Notes: generated by a model from the letters alone, not told the origin. Shown: positions 7,319-15,678, numbered from the stretch's first letter. The stretch is 22,794 nt of DNA from BOG-1184 sp964651515 (GCA_964651515.1 CAZYYB010000047.1:1-22794); one strand, 5' to 3'. Translations and numbers: made by a program.

Positions 7319-7415
7319 AACAAAAAGCAGGATTAAAACTTTTGACTTCAGGCGGCGGGATCGGTGGCCCCACCAGAGAACTCAGCCGCGCCGAATGCTG
7401 AATAATGTACACCGA

Positions 7416-9377
7416 TCATCTCTGCAAGTACCACGAAATTCCCCATCTGAACGTCAATCCCGGCGAATAATACCCCGGGACATAGGCGAACTTCCGGTTG
7501 AGCAGGTTGTCGACCTTGCCGAAGAAACGGAACGTGCGGACATGGGTCGCGATCTCGAAGTTCAGGTCGTAAATTTCCCGGTTCCAGGTATCGATTCCGG
7601 CAAAGCTGATGGGATCGCGCGGGCTCCAGTAGTCGAGGCTGAACCGGTATTCGATGTACTCCCGGGTATCCTCGGGGTGGGTGAGGCAGGAGAGTGAAGC
7701 CTCGGCCTTTACAACGGGCCTGCGGTCCGAGACCATGGCCCGTGAAGCGAACGACCACCCGCGCCAGGGTCCCACCGAGGGTGCGGCGAGGAGAACCAGG
7801 CGGGGCTGCTGGTAGGGTGGGATACCGAGCGGCCAGGCACGGGCCACCGTTTCGCTGTCCACGCCTTCGACTGCCTGGGCGCCTGCCACCAGTCCGGCAC
7901 GCGGCCCCTGCATGGAAACTTCGGCTCCGGCGATGCCGTAACGGTCGAGGAGCTCCGGCGACGCCTGGCGCAGGCTGCTGTCGTAGGGGATGTCGTAGGG
8001 CAGGGCCGACTCCCGGGCGAAAAGCCGAAGCTCGTTGCTCCCCTGTTTTGTGACGAGCCCGGCCGACCAGGTGAAGGCGCAGGCATACCGGTCGTCGAGG
8101 GTCAGGATCTCACCCCCGGCGTCGGCGGTTGCCGCGGCGCTCAGGAGCGGCGTGCGGAGCGGAAGAGCCAGGAAGAGCTCGGGGGCATTTTCGAATGAAC
8201 GGTCTTCGCGGCCATCGAAGGCGGTACGGTCGATGCTCGTCGCGTGGTAGTCGAGCCCCACCGATCCCGAATCGCCGAGCGGGAGCGCGGCCCTGCCGGC
8301 GGCGGAGATTTCGCTGTTCGATCCGCCGAAGTTCAGCGAGCTGTCCAGCGTTTGCTGCGGCACGAGGTTTGAAAGTCCATCGCTTTCGAGCTTCCCCGCG
8401 AAACTGACATCGAGGGGGCCGAGCCGATTGCCGGAGCTTTCGAAGTCGAGGCCCGAACGAAACTGATGGAGCAGCTCCCACTCCGGATTCCCGTTCGCAG
8501 CGGTTGCATCGATCGCGAGTTCGTTCGAGCAATCGGTGTAGCTCAGTCCAAGCGACCACTCGCTCCCCTTTGCGCCGGCATAGCGGATTCGTCCGCCGAC
8601 CGAATACTCGTCGGTGAGCGGGTTATACCCCTGGTTGCTGAGCTGGGAGGTATCGGCATGGAGCGACTGATAAAAAGTGTAGATGCTGTTGCCGTCGTGA
8701 TCGAAGCTCATTCCGTCGAAATGACGGTAATTCGAGAAGAAGCTGAAGGTAACCTGTTCGGAGAGCGGCCGCATGAAGCGGACCGTGAAGATGTCCTCGC
8801 CGAATAGGCCGTTTTCCCAGAAGAAGCTCCCTTCGGGCACTATGCCGTTGCCGGGGTAGGGTTCATAGCTGGTCGCGCCGCCGGTGAGGAGGCTGATCTG
8901 CGAGAATTCCGTCGTAAACGTACCGTCGCTGCCTCCGAGCGGCCCGGGCCGGGTCGCGATGAGCGATCCGGTCGGATAGATCGGAAAAAGCGGCGCCGGG
9001 CTGCCGTAAATAAGAAAGCGGTTCATCCTGCTCGAAAGGCCGTAGTCCACCGGCTGGCAGATGGCCGAACCGGAGAGCGCCTCGGAGGGCGCGGTGGCAT
9101 TGCCGTTAAAAAGCATTGCCGCGGTAATCGTGTAGGGATCGTGACCCGGAGAGGGTGTTTCGAATTGAAGACGTTGGTTGTCGGTATGCCGTTCGACCGA
9201 ATCGAGAACGGCCGCACGCGCCTTCGCGCGGGCGAGCGAATCGGCATGCTTTGGGGATGGGCCTGTCGTCTGCGACTGAAGGGGGACCCACATGAGCGGC
9301 AATATTCCAGCCGAAAAGAGAGTAATCCTCACGAGTGTTTTGCGCAGCATCGGCAGGTGGAAGTTCGAAGATCGCAT
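7416..9377 (-). CDS. Outer-membrane beta-barrel protein, TonB-dependent-receptor-like
   Basis: Predicted outer-membrane protein of 653 residues with a signal peptide (VRITLFSAGILPLMWVPLQS, ending before Q-T-T-G). After about 100 residues of possible degenerate plug (MNRFLIYGSPAPLFPIYPTG, FSQISLLTGGATSYEP) the rest alternates polar and hydrophobic residues with many aromatic girdle residues. It ends NLLNRKFAYVPGYYSPGLTF then RWGISWYLQR, the usual last strand of TonB-type barrels. No TonB box was recognised and there is no clear plug motif, so it may be a porin-like relative and not an active receptor. Start: ATG 9377 was chosen; ATG 9350 also gives a good signal peptide, and neither has a clear Shine-Dalgarno. 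An ATG further upstream (9746) would run antisense to the neighbouring gene. It diverges from the TPR lipoprotein gene across about 105 bp. Confidence 0.75.
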   Translation of the reverse strand: MRSSNFHLPMLRKTLVRITLFSAGILPLMWVPLQSQTTGPSPKHADSLARAKARAAVLDSVERHTDNQRLQFETPSPGHDPYTITAAMLFNGNATAPSEALSGSAICQPVDYGLSSRMNRFLIYGSPAPLFPIYPTGSLIATRPGPLGGSDGTFTTEFSQISLLTGGATSYEPYPGNGIVPEGSFFWENGLFGEDIFTVRFMRPLSEQVTFSFFSNYRHFDGMSFDHDGNSIYTFYQSLHADTSQLSNQGYNPLTDEYSVGGRIRYAGAKGSEWSLGLSYTDCSNELAIDATAANGNPEWELLHQFRSGLDFESSGNRLGPLDVSFAGKLESDGLSNLVPQQTLDSSLNFGGSNSEISAAGRAALPLGDSGSVGLDYHATSIDRTAFDGREDRSFENAPELFLALPLRTPLLSAAATADAGGEILTLDDRYACAFTWSAGLVTKQGSNELRLFARESALPYDIPYDSSLRQASPELLDRYGIAGAEVSMQGPRAGLVAGAQAVEGVDSETVARAWPLGIPPYQQPRLVLLAAPSVGPWRGWSFASRAMVSDRRPVVKAEASLSCLTHPEDTREYIEYRFSLDYWSPRDPISFAGIDTWNREIYDLNFEIATHVRTFRFFGKVDNLLNRKFAYVPGYYSPGLTFRWGISWYLQR

Positions 9378-9482
9378 TTCAATGAAAAATATAATGTTCG
9401 AGAGAATCAAAAAGCTTTCGTTCGAGCCCCCCCGGGAAGTGAGGGAAGAGCCGCCCGAAGCTGGGAAGTATTTTAAAAAAAG

Positions 9483-11762
9483 ATGAATGCAAAGAGACTT
9501 CTCCTTCCGTCGATAGGGCTGCTCGTTGCGGTAACCCTGCAATGCTCCACCTATTTCAACATGTTTTATAATGCCGAGGAGGCATACCGGGAGGGGTATC
9601 GTATTCACCAGAAGACGATGCTGCACTATCCCGACAGCATTGTCGTGATGCCGACCGACGAGGCCAAGACCAAGTATGACCGCGCCATCGAGAAAGCCGC
9701 CAAGGTCCTCGAAACCTTCCCGAACGATAAAAAATGGCATGAGCATGCCTATTTCCTGATGGGCGAAGCCTATTTCTACGAAAAGGAGATGCCCAAGGCG
9801 ATTCGGTGGTTCCGGGTGCTGCAGCAGGAGTACCCGAAGAGTTCGATGATCCCGGAATCGTACCTGTTTGTCGGGAAGGCTTACCTGGTCAACGAGGATC
9901 TGGACAAAGCGGAAGAAACGCTCAAATATGTGCTTGCCACCTATCCCGAGCTCGATAAGGACCAGCAGGTTTCGCTGCTCATGGTGGAGCTCGAGACGAA
10001 GCGGGAGGGTGAGTCGCAGGCGATCAAACGCCTTGAAAAGGTCTCCGCTACGGTCAAGTCAGAGGACAAAAAGGCCGACCTCATGATCAGGGTGGCGGAA
10101 ATGTTCATGGATCTGAGGCAGTATGACTCCGCCATCGCCCGGCTTTCCGGAACTCCGCGCCTGAACAGCGATCCCGAGCAGTCCTATCGGATCGACCGCG
10201 ACCTGGTCACCTGCTATGTGGATTGCGATTCTTCCGCCCACGCCGTCGCTCTCCTCGACGAAATGCTGCATCGCCGCAAAAATGCGTCTCACGAACGCGA
10301 AATTACCTACGACAAAGGCATGATCCTCGAACGGATGGGGAAAACCGACGATGCCATCGCCGCCTTTAAAGACGTCGTCGGGCCTTCGGACAGCACCTCG
10401 GTTCAGTCGGACACCTCGCAGATGGTCGGAAAGGCGCTCTACCAGCTCGGGCTGCTCTACCAGAAACGCAAATGTAACTTTCGGGAGGCGCAGAAATGTT
10501 TCCGTTCGATAAACGACCGGAAAGGCAGGGACTCATCGGTGTCTACCGTTGCCACGGCGCGGATGAATGCGATGCAAAAAATCGCCAATCTTCGCCGGCA
10601 ACTCGGGGAGCGCGAGACCTGGAAACTCCTCGGGCTGCACGATACGGCGAAATCCCCGGTTGCGGTGCGCGATACTGCGAAGCAATTGACTGGGCGCGAT
10701 TCCGCCGGCTTGGCGATCAAGAAGGGGATGCACCCCGATTCGACTAAAAAACAGGCCCATGCGGACTCGACCAGGAAGGCGGCACCGACCGATACGATCA
10801 AAGCGGCTACCCGCGCGGATATGATGTACGAGATCGGCGAGCTCTTCTATTACGATCTCGATGAACCGGATTCCGCCTTCCGGCAATTCCTGCATTGCGC
10901 CGCCGATTCGTCGGCCGACTCCCTATACCGTCCCAAGGCGTTGGCGGCCGCGGCGTACATTGCAAAGAACAGCCTGAAGGATACCGTGCGTGCCGACAGC
11001 CTTTTTTCGCTGGTGCTTGCGCGCTATCCGGACGATGAGAACTCCCGCCGCGTGATGAAGGAGTTGAAGGATGTGCCCGATTCGGTGGTGACGACCCGCA
11101 AGGGGAGGGCGGCCGCGGCGTTCCGGGCTGCCGAAAAGCAATATGTGGAGGGAAGCGATATAAAGGGCGCGGTGCAGGCGTTTTTCAATGTTTACAAGGA
11201 GTATTCCGATCTTGAAATTGCACCGAAAAGCCTGTTTGTCGCCGCCTGGTTGACCGATAACGAACTCAGGAAGAAGAAGGCGGCCAAAAATCTGTATCAA
11301 AAGATCTGCGACCGGTACCCGAATTCAATCTACTGCACGAAGGAAGCCAAGCCGCGCATCCAGACGGCTCTCGATACGATGAAAGCCTATGGGGAGCTTG
11401 CGGATGCCTCGGTAGCGGATGCAAAATCGACCTCCAATGGCTCTTCCCGTGCCGGAGTATCCGGAAGCGGCGCGGCCGATTCGGTTTCCGGGAGATCTCT
11501 GCACCATACCGGTGCAGTCAATCCGAAAACCGGTTTGCCCATGCCCCCCTCACCGGACACGGCCGGTCCTGTTCCCAATCCTAAGCAAGCCGCCTTGTCC
11601 GCTCCCGCGGCGGTGACGGCAACGCCGACACCGGTTGTGCCGGTCGCCTCGGCTACTCCCACGGCGGTGACGGCAACGCCGGCGCCGGTTGTGCCGGTCG
11701 TCCCGGCAACTCCCGCAGCGGTGACGGCAACGCCGACGCCTTCATCGGTCCAGGGAAAATAG
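9483..11762 (+). CDS. Large TPR lipoprotein with P/A/T-repeat tail
   Basis: Predicted envelope lipoprotein of 759 residues of unknown exact role. The hydrophobic leader MNAKRLLLPSIGLLVAVTLQ ends at Cys21; the -1 Gln is atypical, but C-STYFNMFYNAEEAYREG is a start seen, from memory, in TPR lipoproteins of Fibrobacterota-like bacteria. TPR-type helix pairs follow at about residues 60-260 (for example YDRAIEKAAKVLETFPNDK, AYFLMGEAYFYEKEMPKAIR). A charged D/S/T/K linker covers about 395-440, then a second TPR block (EIGELFYYDLDEPDSAFRQF, LFSLVLARYPDDEN). The last 100 residues are low-complexity with an 18-residue repeat. The layout recalls BamD/YbgF-like scaffold proteins, but no specific family is claimed. 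ATG at 9483 has no strong Shine-Dalgarno, only an A-rich run before it. Confidence 0.85.
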   Translation: MNAKRLLLPSIGLLVAVTLQCSTYFNMFYNAEEAYREGYRIHQKTMLHYPDSIVVMPTDEAKTKYDRAIEKAAKVLETFPNDKKWHEHAYFLMGEAYFYEKEMPKAIRWFRVLQQEYPKSSMIPESYLFVGKAYLVNEDLDKAEETLKYVLATYPELDKDQQVSLLMVELETKREGESQAIKRLEKVSATVKSEDKKADLMIRVAEMFMDLRQYDSAIARLSGTPRLNSDPEQSYRIDRDLVTCYVDCDSSAHAVALLDEMLHRRKNASHEREITYDKGMILERMGKTDDAIAAFKDVVGPSDSTSVQSDTSQMVGKALYQLGLLYQKRKCNFREAQKCFRSINDRKGRDSSVSTVATARMNAMQKIANLRRQLGERETWKLLGLHDTAKSPVAVRDTAKQLTGRDSAGLAIKKGMHPDSTKKQAHADSTRKAAPTDTIKAATRADMMYEIGELFYYDLDEPDSAFRQFLHCAADSSADSLYRPKALAAAAYIAKNSLKDTVRADSLFSLVLARYPDDENSRRVMKELKDVPDSVVTTRKGRAAAAFRAAEKQYVEGSDIKGAVQAFFNVYKEYSDLEIAPKSLFVAAWLTDNELRKKKAAKNLYQKICDRYPNSIYCTKEAKPRIQTALDTMKAYGELADASVADAKSTSNGSSRAGVSGSGAADSVSGRSLHHTGAVNPKTGLPMPPSPDTAGPVPNPKQAALSAPAAVTATPTPVVPVASATPTAVTATPAPVVPVVPATPAAVTATPTPSSVQGK
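11610..11757 (+). repeat. 54-bp in-frame tandem repeat (about 2.7 copies)
   Basis: Units begin at 11610, 11664 and 11718, all with GCGGTGACGGCAACGCCG. They encode 18-residue Pro/Ala/Thr/Val units starting AVTATPTPVVPV, AVTATPAPVVPV and AVTATPTPSS at the C-terminus of the TPR lipoprotein. It is probably an extended, disordered spacer. Length variation between strains would be expected. Confidence 0.85.
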
Positions 11763-11789
11763 GCCGCATTTCTTTTCTCTCAGAGGGTA

Positions 11790-11827
11790 TAAAAAAAGGC
11801 CATGTGCTTGTGAGAGCAAATGGCCTT
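11790..11827 (-). terminator. Intrinsic terminator between convergent genes
   Basis: AAGGCCAT (11796-11803) pairs with ATGGCCTT (11820-11827); the inner TGCT/AGCA pairs extend the stem. On the minus strand it is followed by a T-run (complement of seven A, 11791-11797), a strong terminator for the esterase gene ending at 11865. The plus strand lacks a T-run, so it terminates the lipoprotein transcript less efficiently or not at all. Confidence 0.8.
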
Positions 11828-11864
11828 CAACCCATCGGGAGTCCGGCTCGTTGCAACCGGTCTC

Positions 11865-13634
11865 TTACATCCGTTGAAACATCGTTTTCGCTCGACTCTG
11901 GTTATTTATCTCCATGACCATGAAGTAGGTCCCCTGAGGCAGGCGCCCCAGCTCCTCCCATTGCATCGAGTTCTGCGAAGCGGTCACCAGCGCGTTCTTC
12001 TGCATGAGCCTCTGGCCGCTGAGCGAATAGACAATGAATCTCGCTTTTCCCGCTTCCTGCGCGGAAAAGGTGACGCTGCCCGACAGGGCATTCACCGCGA
12101 TCGAGTTGGCCAGGACCGATGCGGGAAGCGCCGAAGCCTGCCTGACGGCAGTAGGCGTAACGATGGTGGAGCAGATCGTCGCCGAGGCATACCGCAGGAC
12201 CGTATCGGTGGCGCAGGAGACATTCCAGATCCACGTGGTATCGGTACCCACATAGGTGTACAGGGTGTCGGGAGTCGTGGTAGCCGTCGGGTTCAGCGGC
12301 GCGCTCGAATTGAAAACACCGGCGGTATCGTACAGATTGGTGCGCACCGGAAGTGCCGCCGCCCGCATGCCCTGATAGGCGACCCATTTCGCCAGCTCGT
12401 AGCCGCCGTATTCGCGGAAGTGGGTGCCATCGTTGGTCGCGGGCTGGTCGGGCCAGAGGGTGGCGTTTGCCGCTATGCGGCAGTAGAGTTCGTTCGGTAT
12501 CGCGGTATTGAGGTGAAGGACGGCGGCATTGAGGTCGATGAGTTTTGATCCGGTAAGCAGGGCGGCCTCCTGCCTCGTATAGAATGCGGCGCTGTCGATG
12601 GAGGTCGCGGAGTCGTTGTCCCCGTTCCGTGCCGTGGGGGTGATAAAGACCATGGTGGCGCCATGGGCGACCGCGCTGTCGTAGAAGTACTGCATGTTTT
12701 GCTGGAAAGCCGCCCGATATCCGGCAGTCTTGGAATCGTTGTGGCCGAATTCGAAGGTAAGATAATCCCCATTATGCATCATGCTGCAGAGTTTGGACAA
12801 CCGTCCCTGGGCGATGAAGCTGCTGGAGGTCAGCCCGGAGGTCGCGTCGTCGTTGATGAAAACGTTCGTGTCGAAGAAGGCGGGAATCATCTGGCCCCAG
12901 CAGGTCCACGGATCGTCCTCCTGATCCATGGCCGTCGAATTGCCGGAGACGTGGATGGTCGTGCCGGTGGTGTTGGGAACCTGGTCGATTTCGAGCGCGC
13001 TGATGCAGGGCCGTTTTCCATTGAACTGGATGCTCAGCTTCTCATCCCAGTCTAAACAGATCTTCGGATTTTCCAGGGCGGTGAGACCAACGCTCTTGGT
13101 GGATCCGGCGATGAGCGGGGCGCGGCGAATGACCGGGAAAACCTTGGTGACATACTGTCCCGGCAGGGTCTTGAAATCCTTCAGCAGGAGGCGGCGGGAT
13201 TCCGCCTGGATGGTGGTAACGGCGGTGTCCTGCGGGTCGCCCATGGTAACCCTTACCAGGTACTTCCCCTCCGGTACGTTGACCGAGAAGTAAAACGGTG
13301 AGTTGTTGTACAAAACACCCAGTTTGGTCGAATCGAAATTGGTGATGAAATCGCGATGGAGCGTGTCGCTGCCGCCGCGATCGACGACGCCGAGGCGGTT
13401 TTGCTTCCAGTTTTCGAAGCCGTAGTAGCCGGCAATTGCGGTATCGGCCGGGTTGTAGAGATTCTTCGGCGAAACCCTTATATAGCCGGCCGGAGTCGGG
13501 TTTGTCGCCAGTCCGAATTTGAATTTGTAGCTGACGAGTGCCGTCTGGGCACCGACAACACCGACGAAAATAGGCAGCATTGCCCACAGGGCCGCAGCTC
13601 GAAAACTGCTTCTCCTGCTGAAACGGTTTGTCAT
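11865..13634 (-). CDS. Secreted SGNH-fold esterase, CE12 / rhamnogalacturonan acetylesterase family, with C-terminal sorting domain
   Basis: Predicted secreted carbohydrate esterase (589 aa) that removes acetyl groups from plant polysaccharides such as pectin rhamnogalacturonan. The signal peptide is about residues 1-30 (AMLPIFVGVVGAQ). A jelly-roll-like N-terminal domain (36-220) begins YKFKFGLATNPTPAGYIRVS. The SGNH catalytic domain follows: VSGNSTAMDQ with nucleophile Ser233, Gly in SGLTSSSF, FGHND with N299, and NDGTHF with D402 and H405. Residues 510-589 form a C-terminal domain like type-IX-secretion or FlgD-like sorting domains (FIVYSLSGQRLMQKN, LPQGTYFMVMEI). Start: ATG at 13634 follows GGAGG by 8 nt; the ATG at 13649 lies just before that Shine-Dalgarno. 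GNS instead of GDS is, to my knowledge, normal in this bacterial subgroup. It is a single-gene transcription unit with its own promoter and terminator. Confidence 0.9.
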   Translation of the reverse strand: MTNRFSRRSSFRAAALWAMLPIFVGVVGAQTALVSYKFKFGLATNPTPAGYIRVSPKNLYNPADTAIAGYYGFENWKQNRLGVVDRGGSDTLHRDFITNFDSTKLGVLYNNSPFYFSVNVPEGKYLVRVTMGDPQDTAVTTIQAESRRLLLKDFKTLPGQYVTKVFPVIRRAPLIAGSTKSVGLTALENPKICLDWDEKLSIQFNGKRPCISALEIDQVPNTTGTTIHVSGNSTAMDQEDDPWTCWGQMIPAFFDTNVFINDDATSGLTSSSFIAQGRLSKLCSMMHNGDYLTFEFGHNDSKTAGYRAAFQQNMQYFYDSAVAHGATMVFITPTARNGDNDSATSIDSAAFYTRQEAALLTGSKLIDLNAAVLHLNTAIPNELYCRIAANATLWPDQPATNDGTHFREYGGYELAKWVAYQGMRAAALPVRTNLYDTAGVFNSSAPLNPTATTTPDTLYTYVGTDTTWIWNVSCATDTVLRYASATICSTIVTPTAVRQASALPASVLANSIAVNALSGSVTFSAQEAGKARFIVYSLSGQRLMQKNALVTASQNSMQWEELGRLPQGTYFMVMEINNQSRAKTMFQRM

Positions 13635-13642
13635 TTTCCTTT

Positions 13643-13647
13643 CCTCC
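13643..13647 (-). promoter_or_regulatory. Shine-Dalgarno deciding the esterase start
   Basis: GGAGG on the minus strand, 8 nt before ATG 13634. It selects that ATG over the in-frame ATG at 13649, which touches it. Confidence 0.75.
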
Positions 13648-13676
13648 ATGGTTTAAAATTACCCCCGGTTCTGGTG

Positions 13677-13705
13677 ATTATAGCTCATGTGTTGAACGAC
13701 CTTAA
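13677..13705 (-). promoter_or_regulatory. Candidate promoter of the esterase gene
   Basis: Minus strand: a perfect -10 TATAAT (13682-13677) with 17-nt spacing to a weak -35 TTAAGG (13705-13700). Transcription would start near 13670, giving a leader of about 36 nt that includes the GGAGG site. Confidence 0.5.
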
Positions 13706-13726
13706 TAATCGGCACACAAAAACAGT

Positions 13727-13755
13727 GATACAATATGATACTTCCGTTATATAAT
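13727..13755 (+). promoter_or_regulatory. Possible promoter toward the pseudopilin-like gene
   Basis: TATAAT at 13750-13755 with GATACA 17 nt upstream (13727-13732). The -10 is perfect and the -35 weak. It lies in an AT-rich patch, and the leader to the ATG at 13905 would be about 140 nt. A/T richness alone may explain the match. Confidence 0.3.
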
Positions 13756-13904
13756 ATAAACAATAACTTTAAAGGGTGGGGAAATTTTTTATCCCTGCCC
13801 ACCGGTGAAACACCATTTTTCAGATGCTCCCGGAGGCTTCGCCGGTAGCATTGATGAGTGGCGGGGCGGGGGCGGAAGTTGCCGATAATAAGTTCAGGGG
13901 AACC

Positions 13905-14354
13905 ATGCCGGAAAATTCTCACCATCTCAGACGTATCGCCGGTGCCGGTTTTATTCCGGGAGCTGTCGTCATGGCGGCCACCGCTCTGGTCATCGCTCTC
14001 CTGGTCTCTGCGGCATTGCAGAAGTTTCCGGTCCGGCAGCAGGAGTATCATCGCAAAGCCGAGCGCATTGCCGAATATGGGCTGCAAACCGCCTTGCAAA
14101 ATCTGCGGGACGACTCTTCGGCTCCGGGTATCGGGCGTACCGACTGCGATGGGGGATGGTATATCGTGCGATCGGTACGGACGGTGCGCCGCGACACCGA
14201 TTGCGTGGAGTTCACCGCCGAGGGTCACCTTGCATCGGTCGTCGAGGGGCGAAGCTGCTGCTTCGTGAAGATTCCGGGTCGGGCGGGCTTGCCGACGTGG
14301 GCGATGGAGGGCGGCATCCGGGCGACCGGCCCCGAAGGTTCGCCGGCGCAATAA
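13905..14354 (+). CDS. PilX / pseudopilin-like single-pass membrane protein
   Basis: 149-residue protein with a short polar N-terminus, a possible prepilin-peptidase site (GAG|F, residues 13-16), a hydrophobic helix (FIPGAVVMAATALVIALLVSAALQ without the last few residues, about 16-38) and an amphipathic continuation (RKAERIAEYGLQTALQNL). A small C-terminal domain has four Cys (C81, C100, C118, C119). This matches minor pilins/pseudopilins such as PilX or GspK only in overall design, and the usual Glu at +5 is missing. Start ATG 13905 is preceded by AGGGG; an upstream in-frame ATG at 13824 would add 27 residues that look noncoding. No other pilus genes are in view. A T-rich weak hairpin (14359-14391) separates it from the next gene. 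Confidence 0.55.
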   Translation: MPENSHHLRRIAGAGFIPGAVVMAATALVIALLVSAALQKFPVRQQEYHRKAERIAEYGLQTALQNLRDDSSAPGIGRTDCDGGWYIVRSVRTVRRDTDCVEFTAEGHLASVVEGRSCCFVKIPGRAGLPTWAMEGGIRATGPEGSPAQ

Positions 14355-14358
14355 CCAT

Positions 14359-14391
14359 CCCGCAAGCGGGTCGTTTATTGTATTTTTTTCC
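14359..14391 (+). terminator. Weak terminator-like element
   Basis: CCCGCAAGCGGG (14359-14370) forms a short stem with a tight loop and is followed by TCGTTTATTGTATTTTTTT. The stem is only 4-5 bp, so termination is probably partial. It lies in the 38-bp gap before the next gene. Confidence 0.35.
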
Positions 14392-14392
14392 G

Positions 14393-15655
14393 ATGCATGG
14401 GCACCCGATCAGGGATGGAGGTTTTTCCGGAAGCGGCATCTTCACGCTATTCCTCTCCCTTGCCATTGCTTTACGGTTGCTGTTGACGGTTTTTACGCCT
14501 TTCGGGCAAACGGTCGGGCAGCGCCTCGAAGGGCTGAACGATGAACCCGCACATTTTAATTATGTCAAATACCTCGCCGGACACCGGTCGCTTCCCCGCC
14601 AGACGGGTACGGTCAAGGACCCCGGTGCGTTCGGCCGGAACGACTTCGAATACTACCAGCCGCCCCTTTACTATGTGATCGGGGCGTTTTTTTATGCAGC
14701 CTTCGGAAGTAAAGCAGCCTTTTACTGCTGCCGGCTGTTTTCGTGTTGCTGCGGGATTTTAACGGTTTTCTGCATCGGGGCGATAGCGTATAAAACCGTG
14801 CCCGACCCGTTGCTCCGGCGCTACGCGGTCCTCTTCGCGGCGCTGTTTCCTACCCATGCCTATTTCTGCGCGATGATATCCAACGATGCGCTCTCCTGGC
14901 TTCTCGCGACCCTCATCGTTTACGAAATGATGTCCGCCGGCCGGCCGCATTCACGCGGTTTCCTCCCGTGGAGGCGGGCCATTCGCCTGATGCTCTGCCT
15001 TGCCGCCGGGATGCTGACAAAGAGCTCCCTGGCAGTTTTTTTTATCGTTACCGCCACATGGTTTTTCGCCGGGTCGCTTGCGGAGCGCAATCTCCGCACG
15101 GCATTGCAGGGGTGCGCGGCCATCGGCGGCGCGGCGGTCATCGCCGCTCCCTGGTATATCAGGAATCTGGCGGTCTATCACTCGCCGTTCGCTTTGAATA
15201 TGGGTTTCGGTCCGCCGGTGCACTTCCCGGCAACGGCGCAGGCCATTGCCGGGTTCATTAAAAAGACGGTTCACTACTTCTGGTTTCCCCTGCAGAACGT
15301 CCGGCCGGAAAGCGTCGGCGTAAAGATCTGCAACGGCATCGGCGGGGTGATTCTCGTCATTCAGGGCATCGCGGCGGCGGTGTATATGTTCAGGAACGGG
15401 CGGCGGTCGTACCGGGCGGCGCTCCTGGCGCTGGTTCTCCTGGTGACGATCATTTCGTATGTCGGCCTCAACCTCTCGCATGCCGAGCCGGAAGGCATAT
15501 TCCGGCTGCCCGCCTTTTCCGCCATCGTCTTTTTTTTCGGCGCGCCGGTGGTCGGCGCCTTCGGGCGCCGGGGAGGCGGAGGGCGTGTTCTCGCCGCGGC
15601 CATTATTACCGCGATGTATCCCTGCCTGTATCTGTTGTTCACAAAAGCCGCATAG
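14393..15655 (+). CDS. Membrane glycosyltransferase, GT-C fold (GT39/ArnT-like)
   Basis: Polytopic inner-membrane protein (420 aa) with about ten hydrophobic segments, probably using a polyprenyl-phosphate sugar donor on the periplasmic side. Family-type sequences include GLNDEPAHFNYVKYL (47-61; the D50-E51 pair is the likely catalytic acid site in the first outer loop), FEYYQPPLYYVIGAFF (85-100) and ALFPTHAYFCAMISNDAL (150-167). APWYIRNLAVY lies further on. The first helix starts around residue 16. ATG 14393 has no Shine-Dalgarno, and longer in-frame versions overlap the previous gene. Substrate and acceptor are unknown. It converges with the PHP gene, separated by only 23 bp. Confidence 0.82.
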   Translation: MHGHPIRDGGFSGSGIFTLFLSLAIALRLLLTVFTPFGQTVGQRLEGLNDEPAHFNYVKYLAGHRSLPRQTGTVKDPGAFGRNDFEYYQPPLYYVIGAFFYAAFGSKAAFYCCRLFSCCCGILTVFCIGAIAYKTVPDPLLRRYAVLFAALFPTHAYFCAMISNDALSWLLATLIVYEMMSAGRPHSRGFLPWRRAIRLMLCLAAGMLTKSSLAVFFIVTATWFFAGSLAERNLRTALQGCAAIGGAAVIAAPWYIRNLAVYHSPFALNMGFGPPVHFPATAQAIAGFIKKTVHYFWFPLQNVRPESVGVKICNGIGGVILVIQGIAAAVYMFRNGRRSYRAALLALVLLVTIISYVGLNLSHAEPEGIFRLPAFSAIVFFFGAPVVGAFGRRGGGGRVLAAAIITAMYPCLYLLFTKAA

Positions 15656-15678
15656 CCTCCGGCGTCGGCTCAACGCGG

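Larger units (their letters stand above)
6526..7415. other. Gene-poor, repeat-rich intergenic region (about 890 bp)
   Basis: No convincing gene. Going rightwards it holds: a short G/C-run hairpin (6548-6564) after the GT4 stop; an intergenic repeat copy (6619-6664); a consensus-like promoter (6820-6848); an inverted copy of the same repeat (7016-7050); a palindromic terminator (7084-7105); an AT-rich stretch with four TTTCGTG words (7180-7270); and a 7-bp tandem repeat (7291-7318). Short reading frames here run through the repeats and resemble nothing. Confidence 0.75.

Noticed and set aside
12933..12960. GNS instead of GDS in the esterase nucleophile motif as a defect
   Set aside because: To my knowledge GNSTxxDQ is common in this bacterial CE12 subgroup; Ser, the Asn of GHND, and the Asp/His pair are all present.
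13775..13803. GGTGGG...CCCACC hairpin as a terminator
   Set aside because: Only 6 bp with a 17-nt loop and the T-run inside the loop; not convincing on either strand.
13659..14351. 230-residue minus-strand frame over the pseudopilin-like gene
   Set aside because: R/P/H-rich composition without domains, no membrane or signal features, and it crosses the esterase promoter region. The plus-strand frame has a clear membrane helix and a Shine-Dalgarno.
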